Positions 11,920-22,065 of a stretch of DNA of 64,000 bases are shown piece after piece. The notes below the pieces were generated by a model. The model had not been told where the DNA came from. It saw nothing but the letters and a program-made list of their open reading frames with translations, and ran no database searches. Both the position numbers and the translations under genes were made by a program. This DNA comes from Pascua guehoae (taxonomy: Eukaryota; Basidiomycota; Tremellomycetes; Trichosporonales; Trichosporonaceae): assembly GCA_001600415.1 (NCBI GenBank), contig BCJX01000005.1, positions 1,730,008 to 1,794,007 of the forward strand, in the 5' to 3' direction. Position 1 is the first letter of the stretch. The number at the start of each line of letters is the position of its first letter.

Positions 11920-12536
11920 CCTCCATTGTCATCAGAATGGATTCTTGTTGCCATTGTACGTGCAGGTGAGCTGTCATTTCAACATGGAAACTTACCAGCA
12001 GATTCTAATCACCGTACAGTACGTGTTCGAGTACTTGCTCGTCAGGTACAAGTACCCAGGCGAGGATAACCTGGAGAAGAGCATCAAGACGCTCGTCCCG
12101 GAGTTCAACGCACACCAGAACGGCGTTCACGTCGACATAGCCGCGAGTGCCTCCTCTCCTCCTATGACTTATGCCTTAAGCACCACCCTACCGCCACATC
12201 TCTGCCTGGCACTGCCTCCGCCGCCTGGAGCAACAAGCGGCACATCCCCCTCAGGCTTCTTGGTCTTCCGCACAGGGGCAGCGCCCAATGCACCGGGTAA
12301 CGGAGACTGGGCCCGGCGTACCCTATCAACGCCTACCCTTCCACCTCGACCAGACCTGGCTTGCCATTACCACAGTCCATGGCCGACCCATGGCCCCGAA
12401 CCAGTACTATGCGCCCCAGTCTCACAATCAGCGACCTCTTCCGTCACTGCCGGTCAACTCCGCCGACAGTCGGCGCACCCGTCCCAGGATACCCTACACT
12501 ACCTATCAACATAATGGTCAGGGGCAGTGGCAGTAA
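11920..12536 (+). pseudogene. Decayed 3' copy of the Tyr/Thr-rich four-TM protein gene
   Basis: This copy matches the last two exons of the intact gene at 15683-17392. It keeps the end of exon 4 (about TTCTTGTTGCC) with donor GTACGT at 11957, and an acceptor CAG at 12017-12019. The next exon reads FEYLLVRYKYPGEDNLEKS then IKTLVPEF, against LFELIHVSQKYPGKENKKKS and LKTLVQE in the intact gene. The Pro-rich tail then changes frame at least once and resumes as PNQYYAPQSHNQRPLPSLP (intact: PNQYYSPQPYGHRDLPSLP), ending at 12534-12536 with AATAAA at 12602. The first three exons, including the Tyr-rich loop, are absent upstream. A rearranged but expressed short gene cannot be excluded. Confidence 0.65.
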
Positions 12537-15500
12537 TTAACGGCAACAGCCAAGACACGGCACTGAACACAAAGGGACAAGAGGGCGGAGGAGAAGCAAC
12601 GAATAAACTGATAATTTTTCTCGAATCAATACACGTGTCTAAATTATGAACAGCGCGCTGCAGCATAGTCACGAGGTTATTATTTGTAGAATACTAGAGT
12701 CGACTACCAAGTGTTGCCCAAGAGGAAGCAAACAGTGCAAAACATCATCATGGGGGTGGGGGGGGGGGGGGAGGTTTCGTATGGAAAAAGGCCACCGAGG
12801 AGACTTCAGTGCTAAAAATCCTCTAGCACAGATTCTCCCTGCGCCTTGGACGAATCTTTACCACTGACGACCTTCATGCGTGTGTGTGGCGATCTGATTA
12901 TGATATACGTTTCTTTGTTTCCAGTCTCTTTGGCGGCTGCACTATTGTCATTTTGGATGGTCGCAAGGTGACCTGCATAAGCTGAAAGGTGGGAAGACTC
13001 TCCACTCTGTCTCATGCCCAAAATACACGTTTCTCGTACAAGTAATGTTGAAGTAGTGAGTTGCTGTTCACCTAGCCTTTTGATCTCCCCCTTTGTATGT
13101 GTCCTTCCTTTGGTGACCAAATCCGAGGCAGACACACTTGCAGCGCAGTCCAAGAACAACTTGCGAGTTGTTGTGACCAAGAAAAACAACGGCGGGGAGA
13201 GCGGTGGTTCAAACAATCGGGCTTGGCGCCCAAGGACCTGTGTGCCTTGGTGGTGCCGGTGCGAGTCTTGATTCAGAAATAGCCAAGTGCCACCAGGGAA
13301 GTCTTGCCAAGACCTGCTCATTCCATAAAAGTAGCACTGGTTGTAACTTGAAGGTTTGTGCAGGGATAAGGATGGAGGATGGCGAGGCGTGCCGCCCCGT
13401 GCGACCGAGATGGCTATCGAACCGTAACTTGCACTCTGCCGTCTCACCCTGCACCGCTTGCAAACCTTCATGCCACAGGCAGCATTCCTGAATACGCCGA
13501 GTTGGTGTCGCACAGTTGGTCGTTTTGGCGGCGTAACAGCTGTAGACATCCATTCCATATCGACCCAGAGTCGGGCCCGAGTCACCCGGTGCCGGTGCCC
13601 GTACCTCAAATTAAGGGAAGCGTTATGGTTGTTTGGACGGGCCAGTTGTACACTAGGTTTGTTTCACGGGCATGCATGGCCGCATGGCCGCTGTCAGGCC
13701 GCCTCAGGTACGGTTAACACGGCTGCGCCTCCTCGCCGGTCCGTCCCCAGGAACCTACGAAACCTGCCTCCTTGCTAGAAGCAGCCCTAAGATCATCCAC
13801 ATCGTCACCGAGTTGCTCCAGGAGCCACCTGGTCTCACTTTAGTACCCAGCAGTAGTGTGGGAGACGGGCGTATCCAATCCTTCTCCCTCAACCACTCGG
13901 CAACACGATCCTCCATGCCCGAATCGAATAATGCGCTGTTGGTGCAATGGAAGCTACAATTACGGACCCCAGCCGAGGCTGTTTTAGAAAGTAGAGTCTT
14001 GAGAGTCTTGCGTTGAGTTGGAACGACGAGCACGCCCTATAGATGGAAAGTGGTGGTTCACGTGCGGCGTGCTAGCTAGCTCGCGTGGATGGCGTACTCT
14101 CCCAGTAAAGGTGTGTCCGAAAGTCACGAGACAGACTACCACATTAAGCTAGGGTAAGCGCACGGCGCATAAAGGGGGCGGTGCGCAGGACGGATGCGAT
14201 ACGACGACAAGCAGGAAACATCAGTGTGCCCACTTGCCGTGCCATTGCATTGGTCCAGAGAGTCTTCATGCACATCTTCGACTAGACCGAGCCCAAATGC
14301 GGCAGTCTCAAGACTTCCCAGACGCACCTATCGGACTCTCACGTAACTCGCTGTGGCACTTCCGCGGTGCCTGTATCACAATGGTAGGGTTGGCGTCCAG
14401 AAAACGTCACCCGCGTCCTGCCAAGACATTCCACTCTGGACTTCGACCAAATGGCCCAAGCCAACATCCCCAAGCCCCGATATGGACGTGCGCGCACCAT
14501 CACGCATTTTTGAACGCCGCGGCAAGCAAGTGGCACAACGCCGACCACGTCAGGAAGAGGCCGGCCTGCCGTTCGTGCGTAGCCTCCATTCAGGCGTCTT
14601 CTGTTGTGTGTGCGAGAGATAGCCCCGTCCCTTACTTTAATGCGCCACCAACAACAGATGATCATGAGCGTTAGCAGCTCAATGTAAAGGGGCGCCCTGC
14701 AAGAAATACCCAAGGGCTCGTCTCTTGTCGGGGTCAGCATGAGGGGTAGGTCTGTCGCCTCGGTCTGTTCCAGCATCTGTTCTTCACAACGCCTTTGGGC
14801 TGTCCGCAGCGGATGGCGACGGGGTACCTCGTAGCGTCAAGGAGCCGCCCCAGGCCATCGGCGGCAATGGTGCAGTAGGGTTTGAGTTACGGAACAGAAA
14901 GTAGTGCGTACACCCTTACCGAGGGCAGAAGAGCCCAATAGCCAAGCCAGTCAATTCCAGCGAGCTAACGGCAGATAGATACCAGGCAGGCCTGACCAGG
15001 GGTGGTGCTAGCAAAATGCTCAGCGGGCATGCATGACCGTGAGCCCGTCCAGCCCCACCCTGACGACCTGACCCCTCCAAACAACCATAACACACAACGT
15101 CTTCCCCTTAGGCATTCAGGATCGAGCGGCCACGCCCCTCCGCGACTCTGATCAATCCTGTGGCGATGCTGGATGCATACCTTGAGCTTACATGCCGGGC
15201 CCGGGCTATGGGCGCGTCGGAGCGAGGCATAATAACGCTAAACCTCTGGGTATGGTAACCTTTCGTCGGGGGTGGAAGACGCGATCGTACATAGGGAGGA
15301 AAAGGCAAGGGAACGTCAGCAGCCGGGCACCATGACTGTAGCAAGGCAGAAGCCGAGGAGGTAAGAGTGAATGACTGTGAAACAGCTGCAGAGCAACGGC
15401 GGGCAGAAGGGCAGAAAGGGCTGATGCTGAGCCCCAACGAGCAGAGCCACTCTCGACAAGGCAAGGGCCAGGAGAAAGATGACAAGGAGAAGAGCACCAC

Positions 15501-15682
15501 CAGCACCTGCTACAGTTCGGTCACGCCCCACGTCCATGCTAAGAACGCGTTTGCAAGACCCCCCGCCCATGTAGTTTCTTCCTCATCTCTCGAACTGACA
15601 TTCAACTCATTCTGCTATATCATCGACTTGTGTCATTTTGCACCACCTCGTTGCAACAGCCGAACACGAGCCTCCTCTCATC
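12537..15682. other. 3.1-kb non-coding stretch between the pseudogene and its intact paralogue
   Basis: A G20-like tract with one T lies at 12752-12771. The longest open frame runs on the minus strand from an ATG at 13558 to 12812 (248 codons). It resembles no family I know and lacks the GC-ending codon use of the real genes. The last roughly 100 bases are the 5' flank of the gene starting at 15683. Confidence 0.5.
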
Positions 15683-17392
15683 ATGTCGTCGCGGGCGGCT
15701 CAGATCACGCTGTTCAGCTGCATGCTGTTCTTTGCTCTTATCGTCGCGGGGCTCAATGGCTACGTTACTGCGGTGTTTTACCAGTATGCAGCGAACTGTA
15801 AGTGTAGCTCAACGCTTGTGGTCCAGGAAAACAGACCGTACTTACCCCTTTAGATGATTCAGGTGTTTATGGTCCTAGCGGCGGTGCGGTAGGCTACGGC
15901 TACCAGACATACACGACCTACATGACGGCCTACGGCATCAGGACCTACACGACCTCGCGCTACACTTATTCGCAGACATCTGGCTACACACTCGATCCCT
16001 ACACTTACTTCAATGGGCAAGTTACATACATCACCGACTGGAAGTACGGTGTTTCTTCATGGTACACGACTTATGCAACCACCGGTTACGGGCTAGCGAC
16101 AGGTTATTTCACCACAACCGGCTACCGATACAACAAGCGCGACGGGTTGCCGACCGCCACCGGTCGATCGCCTGCCGTGTCGACTGCCACTTCTCAACCT
16201 ACACCATCCAAGCCAGAGGAAGCCCCTGTAGTGGGTCCGACGACTCTACCAGACCGACCCACCGCGCCCGACCAGGCCCCCTTGGCCGGTCCGACGACAC
16301 GGGCAGTAAACCCTGCTAGCGATCACGAGCTCGTCAAGCGCAAAAAGGGCGGTGGTAGCAGCGGCGGCGGCGGAATAAAGATAAACTCGCGCGCCGCGAG
16401 ATACGCACCGCTCATTGTCATTGAAGTCTGGGCCATCCTTACTGCCATTTACGTCATTGTATTGTGCGTACCCAGTTTCTGTTGCCCCATTCCTCTCCTC
16501 CTCTAACAAACGTTTAGCCTGAGCGTGAGTGGGCCCAAGCCCCGGTCCAAATGCGTGGCGGTCAAGACCGACCTGTGGTTCCTTGCCGTCCTTTTCGCCA
16601 TTGGGCTCGGAGGAGTTGCACCGTGGACATCGGCCGTTGCATCCACCCTCCTAGGTTCAGAGTGAGTTGAGGCCGCTGTTCGCAATTGATTCCCCATGCT
16701 CATCCCCGTCCGCAGCCTCCTTTATGCTGCCCTGGCCATGTCCTGGCTTCTGCTCGCCCTCGTACGTACCGTGCATGCTGTCCAGAGCGGCCCTCACCAA
16801 GCTGCAAACTGACAACCAGATGCTCGCCACATTCCTCTTTGAGTTGATCCACGTCAGTCAAAAGTACCCGGGCAAGGAGAACAAGAAGAAGAGCCTCAAG
16901 ACGCTCGTCCAAGAATCCAAGGGCCCGACACACCTTACATACCCCTCGGGCGTCGACCCCAACATGGCCGCGTACACCGCACCTGCACCTCCCGCATCTT
17001 ACGCGCCTAGCTCCCCAGTCCCGCCCGTATCCCCGGGGCCGTACCACTCTTCTCCTCCTCCCGGATCGCCTTCCCCCGTGCCCTACCCGTACCAGCAGCC
17101 GCCTCCCGGAGCGCCCCCCGGAGGCCAATGGGTCTACCACCCCGATCCAAATGCAGCCCCCGCGGGCAGACACGCCCAGTCATACTACCAGGATCAGTCG
17201 CACTACCCCACAGTGCCAAACCAGTACTACTCGCCCCAGCCATATGGTCATCGTGACCTCCCGTCTCTGCCGACCGACTCGCCCAACCAGTCCACGGTCG
17301 GCTCGAGCCCGGCCCCGGGCACACCGTACACTGTCGACAGCCAGAATGGCCAGCAGCCGCTCATCCACCAGCCAGAGCCTCAGCGCTACTAA
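15683..17392 (+). CDS. Four-TM (MARVEL-like topology) protein with Tyr/Thr-rich loop and Pro-rich tail
   Basis: Five exons (15683-15797, 15854-16463, 16518-16661, 16716-16761, 16820-17392) give 495 residues. TM1 is about 8-32 (ITLFSCMLFFALIVAGL). A large loop (about 39-125) is crowded with Tyr, Thr and Gly, with repeated YTTY/YATTGY words, and ends in YNKR, a possible Kex2 site. A Pro/Thr linker and KRKKGGG follow. TM2 (about 224-246), TM3 (258-282) and TM4 (291-318) are close together. The tail is Pro/Tyr-rich with PNQYYSPQPYG and related motifs, possible WW- or SH3-type ligands. Topology suggests a MARVEL- or SUR7-like plasma-membrane or cell-wall-associated protein, but no signature proves it. 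The ATG at 15683 is the only one in frame before TM1. A broken partial copy lies 3 kb upstream. Confidence 0.8.
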
Positions 17393-18532
17393 TACGTACG
17401 AAGAGAGCGACGTTGCCGCTGGTCGTGTAGATGGAGGATTCTCACAGTTTATAGTGCTGAACAAGGAGAATGGATTATATACTGTTGCTCGATGCAATTC
17501 CTCAACTAGACAAGTTGACCATTTACGATATGCCGGTGATATCACCCAATCTTGAGGTTGCTACCGTGAGCTAGAATGTGTACAACTAGTTACCCAGAAT
17601 TCGTGGCATGGCACCGCTCAAGGAACATTCTGAGTTCTGTGTGGTCAATGCCACACCAAGAGGGGAGACACTGTACAATGTACAACTCGCCGGAAAGCAC
17701 CACAGCCTTTTGAGGTATGTCGGTATCTCTTTAAACTTACAAGCTACAAAGCTGCAGCCCACAAAATCATAGAGCTATCAAACTACAAAACTATCGGCCT
17801 ACAAACCACAATCAACCGCTCCACCTAGACGGCGGATATGTAAAGATGTGAGTGGGCCCCTCGCACCCAGTATTTAAATGTATCCTTTCCTTCTTTTTGC
17901 TTTGGCTTTGGCTTTGGCGTCCCGGCAAATTGATTACAGCGGTGAATGGCACACCTGAGTCTACTTGATCACGTGCAGCTGACACGGTGACCAGAGCCGT
18001 AAGCCAAGTGTCACGCACTCCCACTGCCTATAGCACCGAGCTTGCTGGGTGCGGATCAGTATTGAGTGGGGATCGTCGTTGAAGGAGCATGTAGTTCCCA
18101 CTCGTTTATCCACCTATCCTCTGCCATACTGTGTCCTTAAGTCCTCACTCACCTGCCGCGATCTCTCTCTCCACCAAGGAAGCATCATGTGGTCTTATTT
18201 TGGGGGAAGCTGAGCTGCCAACCGTGGACCTCTGGACGATTATGGGAGATCTAATCAGCTCCCGTCGTCGCCTTTGCCTATACCACCTTGACCGATACGG
18301 GGACGGCGAAGCTCACGACGGCCCGAGCAGCACAGCTGGGGTGTTCTCGGTATCCTGGCAAATCTTTGGAAGAGTCCTCCCGGCCTGTACACTTGTGTAT
18401 TTATTTGACTAATGATTACATGCTGTATGCTGTGTTGTATGTCTGGTATGGTACACGCGCCCCAAAGCGCGGCTCTATGGTAGCCTCTCTATCAAACTCT
18501 ATGACTCTAACAGCCGAGCTGGGCGGCTCATC
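17393..18532. other. Convergent intergenic stretch
   Basis: This is the shared 3' side of the four-TM gene (plus) and the AAAP transporter gene (minus). It is AT-richer, with ACAAAACTA/CTACAAA-like words at 17740-17815 and TTTGGCTTTGGC repeats near 17900. No gene was seen. Confidence 0.6.
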
Positions 18533-20495
18533 TCAGAGCGCACCGGCATTGTTGGCGCAGGTCCACGGCCCGCTGTCGACCTTTGTGTTGATGAGCTCGA
18601 TGACGGCGCCATACGTCCCGCCCACAGTGAGGAACACGCCGAGGAGGAGGATGAGCACGTTGACGGCCGCCTGGACCTTGCGAGCGAGCGAGACGCGGCC
18701 CTCGGGGCTGTTGCGGAGATTGTCGTGCGCCCACATGCAGATGAGGGGGATAATGGCGACGGCGGGGCAGAAGAGGGCGCCAATGAGCGAGATGAGCGAG
18801 CCGAAGATCGGGATCGCAGAGCCGATAATGTACGCGACGAGCACCGAGCCGCCGGTGCAGCTCAGCCACACGGCCCAGTGCGTGATGCTGTTGCTGGTGA
18901 GGTGAGGCGAGCCCGAGAGGGCGCGGACAAACAGGTGCTTGGCCGAGATCTGAGCGTTAGTGAAGGACTAATAGGGGGGGGGGGGGGGGAGACTCACGTG
19001 GTTGAAAATGGTGAGCGAGGCGAGAAGACCCGGAATCGCAATGCCGTAGCAGATCTTCTTGAGGAGGATACCAGCACTGCCGAGCGCGGGCGAGGCGACG
19101 TACTGCCCGCAGTAGTGGTAGACGACCGAGCCGATGATGAGGTAGACGGTCGTGAGGAACGAGAGGCTCGCCGTCATCGAGCGGACGTACTTGCGCGGGT
19201 CACGCATCTCGGACACGACGCCAAAGCTGGATGTTAGCGTGAGAACGCGGTGGCTTTTGCGAAGAGGAGCAGGTCCAAGTCGGAGCGATTTCAAGCGCGA
19301 GCGCGACTAGTTGGAAGAGATGGACAGTCGGTAGTGAAAGGTAGAGACTCACTACATGGGCGTGGCCGAGGACGAGAAGAGGATAATGTTGAGTGCGCTC
19401 ATGGCCTCCTGTAAATGTCAGCGTGGACCCTTGACTCTGCAGGTGTATTCAGAAAGTCTTTAGACTGCCACAGCGAGGCCCCAACCCCTAGCAGTCTTAA
19501 GGCTTCCCAAATTAATTCAAGGACAACTCACAGCAAACGACGGGTTGGCAACGACCTGGAAGCCCTTGTCCCAAGGTCCAGTCTGGGGCGCCTCGGACGG
19601 GCGGTCCTGGACACCAACGGCGATGGTAAGGGTGATGATCGAAGCCATGATGGACGCAATGCCCGCCCAGCCGACCCACGAGACCTTGCCGAGTGTGCGG
19701 ATGCTGCCGAGGAGGAAACCGGCGATGGCCGCGACGACGGTAAAGACGGCGGTGCACGCGCCGTGCGACGAGACGGCGTTGAGTGCGGTGGAGACACCGA
19801 CGATTGCCGAGGCCGTGCAGAAGACCATGACTGGTGGGAGTTAGTGGTTGTCCCTGATATTGCTACGTGGTTCTGTGCCGGGGGCGGACTGTAGCCCAAG
19901 CGCATCATGACTCACAGATGCTGAAGATGACATAGAGGGTTTCCTTGCCGACCCGTCCGCCAAACACGAACCCGGCGTCGGCGAGGCCGTACACTTCTGG
20001 GTGGTTGATCTTGAACGGGCCCAGAAATGATGCGCAGTCTGCAGTGGTTAGTCGCCGCCCCCGAACTCAGACAGCTGCCTGTGCTCAAATGCACAGACAG
20101 GGGTGTACTCACAGCACAGAATGCCCTCAATGACGAGGATACAGATGATGCCGGGCACGATACCCAGGAGCTGGAACACGGTGGGGATGGCGAGCACGCC
20201 GAGGCCGAGGTTGGCCTTTGTCATGAGCACGAACGCGCCCTTGGGGCCGACCTGGTCGTCAGCGCTGGCAACATGAACACCCTGTCCGTGTGTGCGAGTA
20301 GCGCAGTGGGCGGCACCACACACGAGCGATAAGTCAACTCACAGCTCGGAAGTTGGGGCCGTTGCGCTCGAGGTCGCCAAACACGGCGTCGTGGACGGGC
20401 GCGACGTCGATGCCCTCATCGCTGCTCTTCTTCTCCTTGCGCGTGTGCATGTGTGCTGAATTGTGCAGTGTCTCGCTTGATGACGCCTTGGACAT
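18533..20495 (-). CDS. AAAP-family amino-acid transporter
   Basis: Seven exons (20495-20343, 20251-20113, 20038-19916, 19830-19532, 19408-19353, 19226-18998, 18949-18533) give 471 residues in phase. The cytoplasmic head carries EKKSSDEGIDVAPVHDAVFGD; helix 1 follows as AFVLMTKANLGLGVLAIP, the typical AAAP (Aa_trans) start with GLGVLAIP. About 11 hydrophobic helices are visible, with conserved SSSATPMYFGVVSEMRDPRKY (helix 6-7 region), YHYCGQYVASPALGSA and a last helix ending GGTYGAV. It should carry amino acids with protons across the plasma or vacuolar membrane; MTR-type neutral amino-acid permeases are the nearest family I recognise. Intron 6 contains a 16-G run. A second member of the family lies at 39.1-41.1 kb and shares the late GTYGAV motif. 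Confidence 0.9.
18974..18989. repeat. 16-base poly-G run inside an intron
   Basis: An uninterrupted G16 on the plus strand (C16 in the transcript) lies within the 48-nt intron 6 of the AAAP transporter gene, a few bases from its donor site. Confidence 0.9.
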
Positions 20496-22065
20496 GGTGG
20501 AACCCGGGGGTGCTGGGAGAGTTGCTCGAGTAGTGTAACGGTCCTTCCTGTCGCTGTAGTTGGGTACGTATATCTATCTACCTGTCCTGGTCGCGTACAA
20601 GGCACATATATCGACTGCACCTCCAAGCTACGTCTGCCCGAAAATCAGCAACTGCATTGCGCCATCGATGGGATCGGATATCCGATCCCCCACGTGCACA
20701 CTTTAGGGAATGCCAAAATATGCGAAATGCCGCCGGTGCCTGGAATCGTGCCTGATACCACAAGCGAGGAGCGCCTACAAAGATCTGCGCCTTGGGTATT
20801 GCGCCCTCGGCCGCTTGGCGGGGGGGGTGCCGCCGTTGGGGCTGTCTTGCTCGTGTGAGCGGCAGTAACCGCGGCGTTGGGCGGCATCGGGGCCTCTGGT
20901 GGAGAGGTCCGAACGCCACGGGCGCCACAAAGGCGTCTCGAGTGACATGATCCGGCCGCGCGGAGAGACCGATGCACGCGACCCGGCACGCGACCGAAGC
21001 GGTGCTGGCAGTCAACGCTGTGGGTGGGATGGTAGCTCGTGTCTGTGTACGCCAACGTTGGACATGAAACAGCAATGGATATCGACAGGAGACTGGGTGG
21101 TTATGTCCTATCGCGTAAGATGCCGAGCAGTGGTATGTCCACCATACGTCACTGGATGGCTAGATACGCCCCGCTGTCTCAGCTCGAAACTGGGGACACT
21201 TCGAACACGGGGCAGCCTGTCTTGGACATCTCCCAGACCAACTATCCTTCGTTCCTTTCCCAACTGGACGCCTCGACGGCAAAGGAGTGCAGCACGGAGG
21301 TCGTGTCTGACATGGCTCCCGACCTGCATGGGTATACGTTGCTGCAGACGACACTCGGGACGACTGCTTGGGAAGGAGGACCTGTCGAGTTGGCTAGCCG
21401 CTTGGGAGTTGAAGCATTCTGTCGTCAAGGAGATGGAAGAGTGATTACAGGATCCTCACAGAAAGGTTAGGCTAGCCAGGTGCGACTACGCGACCGGCGT
21501 GGCCATGAAGTTGATCTATTTTCCCTCATCGGCGATGGCCGTGACGGGCACGGACGTGAACCGGCACTCGGTCACTTGCGTTCTGGTACGACCACTGACT
21601 CTTTCAACGTCGATGAGCCGGCTTCCCACTCCACTGGCTACATTGATGGCCTGATCGCTCACTGTTCTGATCAGCCCTCGCTCCACAGAGCGTCGAGCGC
21701 ACCGTGCCATCGTCCATGTGGCCTTGGGTTGCATGTACGCCCTAGCGTGCCCACGGAGCCATGGTGCCCGAACGCACATAGCAGTGGAGCATGCACACGA
21801 CGTCTCTCTGTACCGTTGGCGTTTGTATGTAGACTCTTGGTGAAATGCCAGAGGCCGTGCTCGCCATCAGCGCATCAGTGCATCTTTGTTGACAGATGGG
21901 ATGTGCCTAGATTATGCGATTACCCCACGCTATCTCTGCACCAAACCGGCTATCAACCATCCAACCCCAACCGAACCCCACAACATCCCCCACAAACGCT
22001 TCATAAAGCTCAGGCCCCACTCTCCAGTTCTTACCACCTCACAACAACAGAAACCCCATCCCACA
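20496..22065. other. Divergent intergenic region
   Basis: It holds the promoters of the AAAP transporter (minus) and the epoxide hydrolase (plus). A plus frame around 21075-21470 is open for about 130 codons but has unbiased codons and no recognisable domain. Nothing else was seen. Confidence 0.55.

Noticed and set aside
21075..21470. About 130-codon plus-strand frame before the epoxide hydrolase
   Set aside because: Unbiased codons, no domain and no splice-linked neighbour exons.
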